This document shows, in pieces, positions 16,851-25,552 of a stretch of DNA of 64,000 nucleotides; the first letter of the stretch is position 1; each line of letters starts with the position of its first letter. The translations under genes were made by a program, and so were the position numbers. Under the pieces are notes generated by a model. It ran no database searches. It saw nothing but the letters and a program-made list of their open reading frames with translations, and was not told where the DNA came from. Source of the DNA: Asaia bogorensis (GTDB taxonomy: Bacteria; Pseudomonadota; Alphaproteobacteria; Acetobacterales; Acetobacteraceae); contig NZ_UEGO01000030.1 in assembly GCF_900465345.1 (NCBI RefSeq), positions 1 to 64,000 on the forward strand, written 5' to 3'.

Positions 16851-18101
16851 ATGTGCTTTTTTTTAACTTCGGATATCTGTCAGCATCGCGGTCCCAGGCG
16901 GTTTATAAGTGGCTGCCTGGCCAGCGTTGGGCTTCTGGCGCTTAGCGCATGCAATACACTGCCAGACAGCGGCCCGACAGAGCGCATAGTGCTAGAGGCT
17001 GCGCAGACTAAGCAACTCAACCCTCTCGGGTTCCACATACTGCCTGTGAATCCCAAGTTGGCGGAAGTGCTGTCGACCGAAATTCCTCCATTGATATCCA
17101 GTATCGACAATGCTGAGACCATTTCGTCAACCAATGATCGGATTGGTGCGGGCGATATATTGACGATTACAGTTTTCGAACTGGGCAGCGGTTTGTTCAC
17201 GCCGTCAAGTGGTGCTGCTGGTGCTGCTGGTGCCGCAAGCGCCGCAAGCGCCACCGCGCTCTCTACCGGCCCCGCGGCAAATGTAACAAACCAAAATCTA
17301 CCGCCTACACAGGTTGAAGCAGATGGAACCATATCCATACCTTACGTCGGCCGACTGCGGGCGGCCGGGTTAACCCCTCAGGCACTTGCCCAAAATATCC
17401 GAAGCAGCCTTGCCGGCAAATCCCAGAATCCCGAAGTTATGGTTCGGATTTCAAGCGACATTGCAAACACCGTCATTGTATCGGGCGAAGTACATAAACC
17501 AGGCCGAGTGGTCCTGAGCACGGCCCAAGAGCACTTGTCTGACGTTGTGGCCATTGCCGGCGGGGCCATCTATCCGCCCGAAGATTCGCACGTTGAACTG
17601 GTTCGCGGAGAGAAGGTCGGCGCTACAGACCTTGGAACGCTGGAATCATTTCCTCAGCAAGATATTCGTGCGCGCCCCGGGGACAGAATTCACGTTATCT
17701 ATCAACCCCGTAGCTATACCGTATTCGGTGCTGCGGGCCTGCAAGCCACCGAAACACCGTTCAAGTCCCCTCATGTTTCACTAGCTGAAGCATTGGCGCG
17801 TGTTGGTGGACCTAACGACAATCGTGCCGACCCCAACGCTGCCTTTCTGTTTCGCTTTGAAGATCCGGCCGCAGCCAGGCAACTCGGATTAGACACGCCG
17901 CCGACACCAAGAGGCATTCCGGTGGTCTATCAGCTGGATATGATGAACCCAAGCAGCTACTTTCTGGCTCAAAGCATTCCCATGAAGACCAAAGATGTTC
18001 TGGTGATCGCCAACGCGAAAACCAACAGGTTCTATAAAGTTAATCAGCTAATCAGTACGCTTATCAGCCCGATGATTACAGCAGCCTATCTGGCGCACTG
18101 A
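16851..18101 (+). CDS. kpsD: capsule outer-membrane polysaccharide export lipoprotein (OPX family)
   Basis: 416-aa Wza/KpsD-type outer-membrane exporter. A lipoprotein signal ends at LLALSAC (Cys34). It is followed by a Poly_export domain around residues 95-190 (GAGDILTITVFE, DGTISIPYVGRLRAAGLTPQAL) and SLBB-type domains from about 200 (NTVIVSGEVHKPGRVVLS, YTVFGAAGLQ). The protein should form the exit pore working with KpsE and KpsMT. An Ala/Gly/Ser-rich stretch at residues 121-139 is encoded by 9-bp tandem repeats. Eight Ts follow the start codon region (16857-16864), a possible slippage site. It converges on kpsT with 16 bp between them. Confidence 0.87.
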   Translation: MCFFLTSDICQHRGPRRFISGCLASVGLLALSACNTLPDSGPTERIVLEAAQTKQLNPLGFHILPVNPKLAEVLSTEIPPLISSIDNAETISSTNDRIGAGDILTITVFELGSGLFTPSSGAAGAAGAASAASATALSTGPAANVTNQNLPPTQVEADGTISIPYVGRLRAAGLTPQALAQNIRSSLAGKSQNPEVMVRISSDIANTVIVSGEVHKPGRVVLSTAQEHLSDVVAIAGGAIYPPEDSHVELVRGEKVGATDLGTLESFPQQDIRARPGDRIHVIYQPRSYTVFGAAGLQATETPFKSPHVSLAEALARVGGPNDNRADPNAAFLFRFEDPAAARQLGLDTPPTPRGIPVVYQLDMMNPSSYFLAQSIPMKTKDVLVIANAKTNRFYKVNQLISTLISPMITAAYLAH

Positions 18102-18117
18102 GTACTGCCACGAGGAA

Positions 18118-18765
18118 TTAGAGAGCCTCGTAAATTGAAATCGCTTCTTCAACATTATCAAACGGGGTGAATGCCCCGTTTGATATTATCGCAGCACGAT
18201 CACACGTACCGCGCATAAATCCCATGTCATGAGAAACCAGGATCATGGCCCGGTCCTGTCGCTTCACGAAAAGCTCTTCCTCGCAGCGTTTATGAAAGCG
18301 CGCGTCACCGACCATGATAACCTCATCGATTAAGTAGCAGTCGAATTCTATAACGATTGACAATGCAAAGGCCAGACGGGCACGCATTCCAGACGAATAT
18401 GTCTTGACCGGATCTGCCAGTTGAGAACCAAGCTCCGCGAAGTCGTCTACGTACGCACGTGTTGCGATGTAATCGAGACCATAGATACGGCATATAAAAC
18501 GCAGGTTATCCAATCCGCTTAGACTGCCTTGAAACGCCCCTCCGAATGCTAGTGGCCACGATATCGACATTGTATGTTCGATGTGTCCGCTGGTAATGGG
18601 TTCAACGCCGCCAATCATGCGAATGAGAGTTGATTTCCCTGCCCCATTACGCCCCAGAACACCGAGTTTCTGACCTTTTTCAAGGCGAAAGTTAATCCGG
18701 TCTAGAACCCTGCGCCTTCCACCGGCCACGGGATAATCTTTTGTAACGTCTATACATTGCAGCAT
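18118..18765 (-). CDS. kpsT: capsule polysaccharide ABC transporter ATP-binding protein
   Basis: 215-aa ATPase of the capsule exporter, acting at the cytoplasmic face with KpsM. Walker A is GRNGAGKS at residues 38-45, the ABC signature is YSSGMRARLAFALS near 133, Walker B is FDCYLIDEVIMVGD near 153, and the H-loop SHDMGF near 185. The short length without a carbohydrate-binding C-terminal domain fits the KpsT/BexA group and not the Wzt O-antigen type. It lies 9 bp downstream of kpsE on the same strand, so the two form an operon. The usual neighbour kpsM is not next to it but at 12960-13775. Confidence 0.9.
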   Translation of the reverse strand: MLQCIDVTKDYPVAGGRRRVLDRINFRLEKGQKLGVLGRNGAGKSTLIRMIGGVEPITSGHIEHTMSISWPLAFGGAFQGSLSGLDNLRFICRIYGLDYIATRAYVDDFAELGSQLADPVKTYSSGMRARLAFALSIVIEFDCYLIDEVIMVGDARFHKRCEEELFVKRQDRAMILVSHDMGFMRGTCDRAAIISNGAFTPFDNVEEAISIYEAL

Positions 18766-18774
18766 GAGAAAAGC

Positions 18775-19935
18775 TTAAAGGAGTTTGTGCTCTCGAGCGC
18801 CGCTGATAAGCAACATTGCCATCAGATAAAGCCCGAGCATCGTCGCAAACACCACGGCGACATTAGAAACTACACGCGGATATGCCGCATAATCCGGAAG
18901 ATTAGGCTGTGTGATTTCGTTCAGATACGACAATTGGCGGTCAGCCTGTAATTTTGCGGTTGCCACGCCAGCATCCGCAGTAGAAACTTCTTTTTCATAA
19001 AGTGCTCGTTGAAAAACAAGACTTTCGTATTCGCTGATCTTGGGAACGAACGAAGCATCAGAGCCAGTAATCTTCGTTTCGGCATGCGAGATCTCTGCAT
19101 TGATGGCTAGTATTCTACGCTTGTATACTTCAATCAACGGGCTATCGGGCGTTGAATGCTGAAGTTGAGCAAGTTCCACACGTGTTGTTGTAACGATCGT
19201 TTGAAGGGCCGCAATATCCTTGAGCACTGGTTGAGATTGCAAACTCGGATTAAGCATCGCAATCTTGTCGCGATAAAGATCAATCTTTTTGTTCACCGCG
19301 GATAATTTCTGAATTGATTCGTTCAATTCCTTTTCAGATGCAGCGATCGTATTTTTGCGCTGCCGGTCATTCATCCGGTTAACAAGGTTTTCGGCAGCCG
19401 TGACGAGGGCACGCGCGATGCGCTGAGAATCCTCAGCGCTAAATGTTCGGACCTGTAAGGTCGAAACACCGGTTGTGGTGTCGAGTTCTGCGACCACGTG
19501 CCGGCGATAATACGCGTAGAAATGTTCGAACGTGTGCCCGGAATAAAAATTTGGAAACCGAGCAAGCGCATCTGCTGCTGATTTTTGATAGGCTGCGCCA
19601 AGATTCTCCGTACGTAGCAATAATTCTGCCGCATCACGGGATGTAACGTAATCCTGCACGGCATACGTGTCTTCACTGGCACTCCCGCCAGCGCCTGCTT
19701 CAAGCAGACCGGCAAGCATCAGATTGGACTGGTTATGTTGCCCCTGGACGATGAACTGTGCTTCCGAAACGTATTGCGGAGACGCGAAGACGGAAAAATA
19801 CACTGCGGACACGACAGTCGGCAGCACGACAAAGGCGCAAAATCCCGCGTTGCGCTTTGCAAACGAGCTAACGCGACCTGATACTCCATGAATGCCTTTG
19901 TGAGGACTGCCGTCAGCGAGTGATAGGTTGTTCAT
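18775..19935 (-). CDS. kpsE: capsule export inner-membrane/periplasmic protein, KpsE family
   Basis: 386-aa polysaccharide co-polymerase/adaptor of the KpsE/CtrB/BexC family. It links the KpsMT transporter to the outer-membrane KpsD channel. The first membrane segment is near residues 30-52 (FCAFVVLPTVVSAVYFSVF), followed by the family stretch YVSEAQFIVQG. A large periplasmic part with coiled-coil character spans about 185-320, and a second membrane segment is near 355-378 (VVSNVAVVFATMLGLYLMAM). The length is close to E. coli KpsE (382 aa). It is first in a kpsE-kpsT operon. Upstream lie only a fragment of an IS3 left end and the core-genome boundary. Confidence 0.85.
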   Translation of the reverse strand: MNNLSLADGSPHKGIHGVSGRVSSFAKRNAGFCAFVVLPTVVSAVYFSVFASPQYVSEAQFIVQGQHNQSNLMLAGLLEAGAGGSASEDTYAVQDYVTSRDAAELLLRTENLGAAYQKSAADALARFPNFYSGHTFEHFYAYYRRHVVAELDTTTGVSTLQVRTFSAEDSQRIARALVTAAENLVNRMNDRQRKNTIAASEKELNESIQKLSAVNKKIDLYRDKIAMLNPSLQSQPVLKDIAALQTIVTTTRVELAQLQHSTPDSPLIEVYKRRILAINAEISHAETKITGSDASFVPKISEYESLVFQRALYEKEVSTADAGVATAKLQADRQLSYLNEITQPNLPDYAAYPRVVSNVAVVFATMLGLYLMAMLLISGAREHKLL

Positions 19936-20002
19936 TTCTCTGATTTGCCTGAAACTCGCCTAAATGGCAACTTAGAGTTGGCCCCGTTTTCAGAAGACGC
20001 GG

Positions 20003-20064
20003 TGAAGCTCTAGACCAGCCTGAGAGAAGGCAGGTTTATGGGCAAGGTTACGCGAAAGCGGCAT
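20003..20064 (+). mobile_element. IS3-type left-end fragment
   Basis: The stretch TGAAGCTCTAGACCAGCC ... GGCAGGTTTATGGGCAAGGTTAC corresponds closely to the left end and OrfA start (MGKVTR) of the element at 15919-16686. After a few codons the similarity stops. This is all that remains of a third element of this type, and it marks the right edge of the IS-rich island. The rest of 19936-20223 shows no gene. Confidence 0.65.
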
Positions 20065-20223
20065 ACGAATTTTTGCTTAGCTGCGGATTTGATCCGCCCT
20101 TGTGAGGGTTAAAAATAAGGCGGTGATCGTCTCTGGGATCATGTCAAGCAATATCAGTAATCGCCGTAACCCATGGTATGGCAGCGCCCAGTTTGAAGAT
20201 CTGACATTTAAGAGGAGGGTTAA

Positions 20224-20586
20224 TTGCAGCAAGGGGTGACGATCTACGGAATCACGACCTGTGACACTGTGCGCAAGGCGCGGCGCTGGCTGGACGCCGA
20301 GGGTGTTGCCTATCGCTACCATGATCTGCGCAAGGATGGGCTGAGCGCTGAGGAACTGGCGAACTGGGTTAAAGCTGTTGGGTGGGAGAAGCTGCTCAAC
20401 AAATCGGGGATGACGTTCCGCAAGCTGCCTGAGGCGGACAAGCAGATCAGCACGGAAGCTCAGGCTGTAGCGCTGATGCTCGCGCACCCGACCGTCATCA
20501 AGCGCCCTATCCTGGTGCGTGACGGAGCAGTGACCCTTGGGTTCAAGCCCGAGCTCTATGCAGCAGTTTTTAAGCCCACGCCCTGA
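20224..20586 (+). CDS. ArsC/Spx-fold protein, YffB-like
   Basis: 120-aa thioredoxin-fold protein of the ArsC family. It carries TIYGITTCDTVRKARRWLD at the N-terminus, with a single Cys (CDTV) where arsenate reductases have CxxC or CxxS. It also has the LNKSGMTFRKLP and HPTVIKRPILV blocks of the YffB/YfgD group. A TTG start at 20224 is chosen because a strong AGGAGGG lies 6 bases upstream and no ATG is available. No arsenic genes are nearby, so a thiol-dependent reductase of unknown substrate is more likely than arsenate resistance. A GC hairpin at 20602-20623 separates it from the convergent HNH gene. Confidence 0.75.
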   Translation: MQQGVTIYGITTCDTVRKARRWLDAEGVAYRYHDLRKDGLSAEELANWVKAVGWEKLLNKSGMTFRKLPEADKQISTEAQAVALMLAHPTVIKRPILVRDGAVTLGFKPELYAAVFKPTP

Positions 20587-20601
20587 GGGGGAAGCGGGTA
20601 G

Positions 20602-20623
20602 GGAGGGCGAAACTCAGCCCTCC
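20602..20623. terminator. GC-rich hairpin between convergent genes
   Basis: GGAGGGC and GCCCTCC form a 7-bp stem with an 8-nt loop between the ArsC-like gene and the HNH gene, partly inside the latter's stop region. No T-run follows on either strand, so termination function is only suggested by position. Confidence 0.35.
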
Positions 20624-21177
20624 AGCTCGCTGTCCCAGTACAGATAGTCGCGCCAGCTTTCATGCAGGTAATTTGGCGGAAAGCTGCGGCCATTCTCCTG
20701 TAGGCGTCGTGTCGAGGGCTGCACAGGCCTGATGCGCGGGTGCATGCCGATCTCGGCAGGGAGTTTCGATCCCTTGATCAGATTGCACGGGCTGCACGCC
20801 GTCACGACGTTTTCCCAAGTGGTGCGGCCGCCTTTGGCACGGGGGATAACGTGATCAAAGGTTAGTTCGTGCGTGGGCAATCGGTCGTGGCAATACTGGC
20901 AGGAAAAGTTGTCGCGCAGGAAAACGTTGAAACGCGTGAAAGCAGGTCGTCGCGCTGTGGGGATATATTCTTTTAGCGCAATAACGCTGGGCACGCGCAT
21001 GACGCAGCTCGGTGAATGGACCTCGATATCGTCATATTCACTCAGGACCGAAACCCGGTCGAGAAACACCGCCTTGACGCTTTCCTGCCAGGACCATAGC
21101 GATAGCGGGAAGTATGAAAGCGGACGAAAATCCGCATTCAGAACAAGGGCGGGGAAATGCTGGGCGCTGGCAAGCAT
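20614..21177 (-). CDS. HNH endonuclease family protein
   Basis: 187 aa from this start. The HNH core is at the centre: FSCQYCHDRLPTHELTFDHVIPRAKGGRTTWENVVTACSPCNLIKG (in two halves, residues about 110-155), with CxxC pairs binding zinc and DHV.P...G..TW.N giving the His and Asn of the active site. The N-terminal VLNADFRPLSYFPLSLWSW is typical of the stand-alone chromosomal HNH proteins of alphaproteobacteria, whose role is unknown. The ATG at 21177 is preferred over 21186 because AGAGG directly abuts the first ATG but sits 9 bases before the second. It is not linked to any mobile element. Confidence 0.8.
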   Translation of the reverse strand: MLASAQHFPALVLNADFRPLSYFPLSLWSWQESVKAVFLDRVSVLSEYDDIEVHSPSCVMRVPSVIALKEYIPTARRPAFTRFNVFLRDNFSCQYCHDRLPTHELTFDHVIPRAKGGRTTWENVVTACSPCNLIKGSKLPAEIGMHPRIRPVQPSTRRLQENGRSFPPNYLHESWRDYLYWDSELEG

Positions 21178-21315
21178 CGATCGCATCCTCTTTTACAGGG
21201 CGGCACGATCGGATTATCTCAAGCGCGACGGGAAACCAGCGCCTATAGATACGCGCCGTCTGTCTTATGGGTCTGACTATTTCAGCTTTCCGGGAGCAGG
21301 GCAAGCGAAGGTTTG

Positions 21316-22173
21316 ATGACAGGATTTCGCACACGTTTTGCGCCGAGCCCGACGGGTTTTCTGCATCTGGGTCATGTTGCCTCAGCTTGTCATGCGCGGG
21401 ATATCGCAGGGCATGACGGAACATTCCTGATCCGCATCGAGGATATCGACCCGCAGCGCTGCCTCCCTGCCTACACGCAGGCGCTCCTGGACGATCTTTT
21501 GTGGCTGGGGTTCGAAAGCGCGGAGCCTGTCATATGCCAGTCAGCCCATCTGCCTTATTACCGGTCCATGCTGGATAGATTGCGCGAACAGGGGCTGGTT
21601 TATGCCTGCACCTGCTCAAGGGCCGAAATGCAGGCGGGTGCGGCGGGCATCGCGCCGGATGGGAGCGCCGTCTATGGCGGGCATTGCCGTGGTCGTTATG
21701 GCCAGATTGTGCCGGATCAGCCGCATGTATGGCGTCTCGATATGAACGCAGCACTGAAGCGGCTCGGGTGTATCCCCTCCTGGCAGGAGGGCACGCAACG
21801 CATCGAAGGGCGCGCGCAGGATTTTGGGGATGTCGTGTTGGGACGGCGCGATAATGGCGTTTCATACCATCTTTGCGTCACCTGCGACGATGCCCGTCAA
21901 GGCATTACCTGCGTCACACGAGGCGCGGATCTTTACGAGGCGACCTCGATGCACCGTGTATTGCAGGAATTGCTTGGTTTTGCGGCTCCGCTTTATGCTC
22001 ATCACGGGCTGATCTGCGATGAAACCGGGCGCAAGCTTTCAAAGCGGGATGGTGCCGAGAGCCTGCGTGCCCTGCGGGAGAAGGGGATGAGCGCGCCTGC
22101 CATTATCGCTCTGGCGCGCTCATCCATTGCCCGGACGACCTTTATCGGTAAGGCGGGTTACTCCGGCGGATAG
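21316..22173 (+). CDS. gluQ: glutamyl-Q tRNA(Asp) synthetase
   Basis: 285-aa paralogue of the GluRS catalytic core that attaches glutamate to the queuosine base of tRNA(Asp). It has the class I signatures RFAPSPTGFLHLGHV (HIGH-type) near residue 6 and KLSKRDG (KMSKS-type) near 236, and a CTCSRAE...YGGHC cysteine set that could bind zinc as in GluQRS. There is no anticodon-binding domain, matching the family length (about 290-300 aa). Start: ATG 21316; an in-frame TTG one codon earlier is less likely. Its end overlaps the convergent lptM-like gene by 16 bp. Confidence 0.88.
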   Translation: MTGFRTRFAPSPTGFLHLGHVASACHARDIAGHDGTFLIRIEDIDPQRCLPAYTQALLDDLLWLGFESAEPVICQSAHLPYYRSMLDRLREQGLVYACTCSRAEMQAGAAGIAPDGSAVYGGHCRGRYGQIVPDQPHVWRLDMNAALKRLGCIPSWQEGTQRIEGRAQDFGDVVLGRRDNGVSYHLCVTCDDARQGITCVTRGADLYEATSMHRVLQELLGFAAPLYAHHGLICDETGRKLSKRDGAESLRALREKGMSAPAIIALARSSIARTTFIGKAGYSGG

Positions 22174-22295
22174 CTGTGTGGGTAGGTGATCTTGCTGGCC
22201 GGGCCGGGGGCGTGGGGGGCGCCCTTCTTGCCGCAGCCGGTGAGCATGAGCGCGCCTGCCAGAGCCAGGCCGAGAATTCGGGTCGTGCGGGTCAT
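22158..22295 (-). CDS. lptM: small LptM/YifL-type lipoprotein
   Basis: A 45-aa lipoprotein gene directly behind argH. Its ATG overlaps the argH stop (ATGA at 22292-22295). The signal reads [17 protein letters not shown] with the lipobox LTGC (Cys21), followed at once by GKKGAPHAP, the conserved GxKGP-like start of mature LptM (YifL), which helps mature the LPS translocon LptDE. argH-lptM(-lysA) linkage is common in proteobacteria. Its 3' end overlaps gluQ on the opposite strand. It is too short to stand out by length, but position, overlap and lipobox support it. Confidence 0.75.
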   Translation of the reverse strand: MTRTTRILGLALAGALMLTGCGKKGAPHAPGPASKITYPHSYPPE

Positions 22296-23752
22296 GCTGC
22301 GTTCTCCTCAAGGCGCGACAGCCAGAGCCCTGCTGCGCGGGCGACGTTCTCCGGCGCTGTGCCGCCCTCACTGGTGCGCGAGGCGAGGGAGGATTCCACG
22401 GTCAGCACATCGAAAATGCTGGCATCAATCTGCGGCTCGACACCCTGCATTTCCTCCAGCGTGAGATCAGCCAGATCGCAGCCTTTGGCTTCGGCCATGC
22501 CGACCAGTCGGCCCGTGACATGATGCGCCGTGCGGAAGGGTAGACGCGGCACGCGCACCAGCCAGTCTGCAAGGTCGGTCGCGGTCGCAAAACCGGCACC
22601 AGCAAGGGCGCGCATCTTGTCTGTGTTGGCGGTCATGTCGCGTATCATGCCATCCATGGCGGCGAGAGACAGGGTAGCGGCCTCGGTGGCATCGAATACC
22701 GGCTCCTTGTCCTCCTGCGTGTCCTTTGCATAGGCCAGAGGCAGGCCCTTCATCACCATCAGCAGGCCCATGAAATCACCCGTGATGCGCCCGACCTTGG
22801 CGCGCACCAGCTCGGCGGCATCGGGGTTTTTCTTTTGCGGCATGATGGAGGAGCCGGTGGTGAAGCCGTCTGAAAGCCGTACGAAGCTGAACGGTGCCGA
22901 GCACCATAGCACCAGCTCCTCGGACAAACGCGACAGATGCATGCCAAGCAGCGACAGAGCCGAGAGATATTCGAGCGCAAAATCGCGATCGGACACCGAA
23001 TCGAGCGAGTTGGCCGTGGGTCGGTCAAAGCCGAGCTGAGCAGCCGTGAAGCGCCGGTCGATCGGGAAGGACGTGCCTGCAAGCGCCGCAGAGCCGAGCG
23101 GACATTCGTTCAGTCGCGCGCGGGCGTCGCGCAGGCGGTCGCGATCACGCGAGAGCATCTCGACATAGGCCAGCAGATGGTGCCCGAAAGTGACAGGCTG
23201 GGCGACCTGCAGGTGGGTGAAGCCCGGCATGGCGTCAGCAGCATGTTCCAGTGCCCGTGTCGCCAGAGAGCGCATGAGCGCGGTGACCTGCCCGCTTATT
23301 CCGTCAATGGCGTCGCGTACCCACAGGCGGAAATCGGTGGCAACCTGGTCATTGCGCGAGCGCGCTGTATGCAGGCGCTTGCCAGCCTCGCCGATACGAT
23401 CGGATAGGCGTGCCTCGATATTCATGTGAATATCTTCAAGATCCTGCGAGAAAGGAAAATTCCCGGCTTCGATATCACGGGCAATGCCGTGAAGCCCGTC
23501 GCGGATCTCCTTTTCCTCGGCCGCCGTCAGCAGACCCACGCGGGCGAGCATAGCTGCATGAGCCAGCGAGCCCCGAATATCCTGACGCCACAACTTGCGA
23601 TCGAAATCGATGGACGCATTGATGTCGGCCATGATGGCAGCCGGACCGGCCGCAAAGCGCCCGCCCCATTGCGGGTTGGCCAGACGTGCTTCGGTCTGGG
23701 TGGGAGTATCGCTCGATGGCTGGGGCTTAGTCTCGGTCACGGGGTTGTCCAT
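22292..23752 (-). CDS. argH: argininosuccinate lyase
   Basis: 486-aa enzyme of the last step of arginine synthesis, cleaving argininosuccinate to arginine and fumarate. The fumarase/ASL superfamily signature [12 protein letters not shown] lies near residue 300, and WGGRFAAGP near 29 is the usual N-terminus. [17 protein letters not shown] and TAGFTHLQ-like [13 protein letters not shown] are also diagnostic. The first ~27 residues ([11 protein letters not shown]...) extend beyond the normal N-terminus, so translation could start later. It overlaps lptM by 4 bp downstream. Confidence 0.95.
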   Translation of the reverse strand: MDNPVTETKPQPSSDTPTQTEARLANPQWGGRFAAGPAAIMADINASIDFDRKLWRQDIRGSLAHAAMLARVGLLTAAEEKEIRDGLHGIARDIEAGNFPFSQDLEDIHMNIEARLSDRIGEAGKRLHTARSRNDQVATDFRLWVRDAIDGISGQVTALMRSLATRALEHAADAMPGFTHLQVAQPVTFGHHLLAYVEMLSRDRDRLRDARARLNECPLGSAALAGTSFPIDRRFTAAQLGFDRPTANSLDSVSDRDFALEYLSALSLLGMHLSRLSEELVLWCSAPFSFVRLSDGFTTGSSIMPQKKNPDAAELVRAKVGRITGDFMGLLMVMKGLPLAYAKDTQEDKEPVFDATEAATLSLAAMDGMIRDMTANTDKMRALAGAGFATATDLADWLVRVPRLPFRTAHHVTGRLVGMAEAKGCDLADLTLEEMQGVEPQIDASIFDVLTVESSLASRTSEGGTAPENVARAAGLWLSRLEENAA

Positions 23753-23812
23753 GGCATGGGGATTGTGGTCAAGGTGGGCTAACCTAGTCAGTCAGCAAGG
23801 TGCGCGCAATTC

Positions 23813-24586
23813 ATGAGCGAGCTTCCCCCTCTTCTCGGCCCTGAAGATCCGCTGCCCTACCGGGTAACGAAAGCCGCAGGTGCATCGCCGTTCATTCTCG
23901 TGAGCGACCACGCAGGGCGCGAGGTACCCAAAGCGCTGGGGCGTCTCGGAGTGGAGGAGACCGATTGGGGGCGACATATCGCCTGGGATATCGGTATCCA
24001 CGGAGTTGGTGTGCAGTTGCAGGCGCTGCTCGGTGCTGATCTGGTCGAGCAAGTCTATTCCCGTCTCGTGATCGACAGCAATCGTGCACCCGGTCATCCG
24101 ACATCCATCCCGGCAGTGTCGGACCACACAACCATAGGCGCGAACGTGGCACTCAGCGCCGCCTGTCGGACGCGTCGTGAGCGCGAAATACTTCATCCCT
24201 ATCATGACCAGATCGCAGCACTGCTACGCCGGCGGCAAACGCCCGTGGCCCTGATCGCCCTGCATAGCTTCACGCCGCGCATGAACGGGAAGGATCGTCC
24301 TTGGCATGTGGGGATCCTGCATCATCGGGATACGCGCTCGGCACGAATCATGCTCGATCTGCTGCGGCAGGAGGGGGATCTGTGCGTGGGGGATAATGAA
24401 CCCTATGTCCTGACCGCGACATCGGATTATACCGTGCCGTATCATGCAGAGCAGGGCGGTCTGCCCTATCTGGAGATAGAGATCCGTCAGGATCTGATTG
24501 AAAACGAGGCAGGACAGATATCTTGGGCACAGAGACTGGCGCGGCTGTTGCCGCTCTACTGGAACGCCATCTCGACGGCGCACTGA
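23813..24586 (+). CDS. N-formylglutamate amidohydrolase family protein
   Basis: 257-aa zinc hydrolase of the FGase family, which removes formate from N-formyl amino acids (in histidine breakdown, N-formylglutamate). Family marks are ILVSDHAGREVP near residue 27, WDIGIHGVG, SRLVIDSNRAPGHP and LHSFTPRMNG. The His and acidic residues in SDHAG and LHSF would bind the metal. No hut genes are near, so the natural substrate may differ. ATG at 23813. Its 3' end overlaps the presumed aroE start by about 60 bp. Confidence 0.8.
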   Translation: MSELPPLLGPEDPLPYRVTKAAGASPFILVSDHAGREVPKALGRLGVEETDWGRHIAWDIGIHGVGVQLQALLGADLVEQVYSRLVIDSNRAPGHPTSIPAVSDHTTIGANVALSAACRTRREREILHPYHDQIAALLRRRQTPVALIALHSFTPRMNGKDRPWHVGILHHRDTRSARIMLDLLRQEGDLCVGDNEPYVLTATSDYTVPYHAEQGGLPYLEIEIRQDLIENEAGQISWAQRLARLLPLYWNAISTAH

Positions 24587-25455
24587 ACCTGGCAGACGCC
24601 AAGGCTGAACTTGCGGCGCTTTTTCCGCAGGGCCAGCCTATTCTCGCGGCTGTAACGGGATGGCCGCTCGCCTATACGCGCTCGCCCATCCTGCATAATT
24701 ACTGGTGCGCGGCTTACGGAATCGACGGTCTTTACCTGCGTCTGCCGCTGGCGCCGGAACGCTTCGAGGCTGGCGTACACGCCTTGCAGGCCCTTGGCTT
24801 TGCAGGCCTGAATGTCACGATCCCGCATAAGGAAGCCGCTTACAGTCTGGCTGGCAGGCACACCCACCAGGCCAGACGGGCAGGGGCCGTGAATACGCTG
24901 GTCTTTCCACCCGATGGCACCATCCTCGGCGATTGCACCGACGGCACGGGCTATCTGGACTCGCTCGATCAGGCAGGGATCACCCTGCCGCGCAAGACAC
25001 TGGTGCTTGGCGCCGGAGGGGCCTCGCGGGCCGTTTGTGCGGCACTGCTTGATGCGGGATGCGACCTGGCCATTGCCAATCGTACCCGCAGCCGTGCGCA
25101 GTCGCTTGTCGAGGCATTGGAGGGCGGTACCGTTCTGGACTGGCAGGAATGGCCCGAAGCTCTCGCCTCTTTCGGGCTTCTCACCAACACCACGTCGCTG
25201 GGTATGGCCGGGCAGGAAACTCACGACTGGGCCGCAACACTCGCGTTGGCGTCGTCCGATCTGGTGGTGTCCGATATCGTCTATATGCCGCTCGAAACGC
25301 CTCTTCTGGCTGCGGCGCGTGCTCGCGGACTCAAGGGGGTCGATGGGCTTGGTATGCTGATCAATCAGGCAAGGCCGGGTTTTGCTGCGTGGTTCGGTCA
25401 CGAGCCGCAGGTGGATGACGCGCTGCGAGCACGTCTGATCGAGACGATCGATTGA
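24523..25455 (+). CDS. aroE: shikimate dehydrogenase
   Basis: 310-aa NADPH-dependent reductase of 3-dehydroshikimate. VTGWPLAYTRSPILHNYW (substrate Ser/Thr site) starts near residue 44, NVTIPHKE (catalytic Lys) near 100, the nucleotide-binding VLGAGGASRAV near 160, NRTRSRA near 187, and the C-terminal GLGMLINQA. The TTG at 24523 gives about 40 extra N-terminal residues compared with typical AroE; no ATG or GTG occurs closer, so the exact start is uncertain. It is followed by coaE and dnaQ, a conserved alphaproteobacterial order. Confidence 0.9.
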   Translation: MGTETGAAVAALLERHLDGALNLADAKAELAALFPQGQPILAAVTGWPLAYTRSPILHNYWCAAYGIDGLYLRLPLAPERFEAGVHALQALGFAGLNVTIPHKEAAYSLAGRHTHQARRAGAVNTLVFPPDGTILGDCTDGTGYLDSLDQAGITLPRKTLVLGAGGASRAVCAALLDAGCDLAIANRTRSRAQSLVEALEGGTVLDWQEWPEALASFGLLTNTTSLGMAGQETHDWAATLALASSDLVVSDIVYMPLETPLLAAARARGLKGVDGLGMLINQARPGFAAWFGHEPQVDDALRARLIETID

Positions 25456-25552
25456 GCAGGACTGCGTCAGAGGTGCCGGATTGAGTTCTAAAGCGCGCAT
25501 CGGGGTTGTTTGCCCTCGCAAGGACTGGCGGCCACAGCGTAAAGGAACCGTC

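Noticed and set aside
1-20200. Prophage or integrative element
   Set aside because: No integrase, attachment repeats, tRNA boundary, or phage structural genes seen; the region is explained by IS relics plus capsule genes.
20224-20586. Arsenate resistance gene arsC
   Set aside because: Only one Cys in the N-terminal motif, and no arsenic genes nearby; YffB-like is the safer label.
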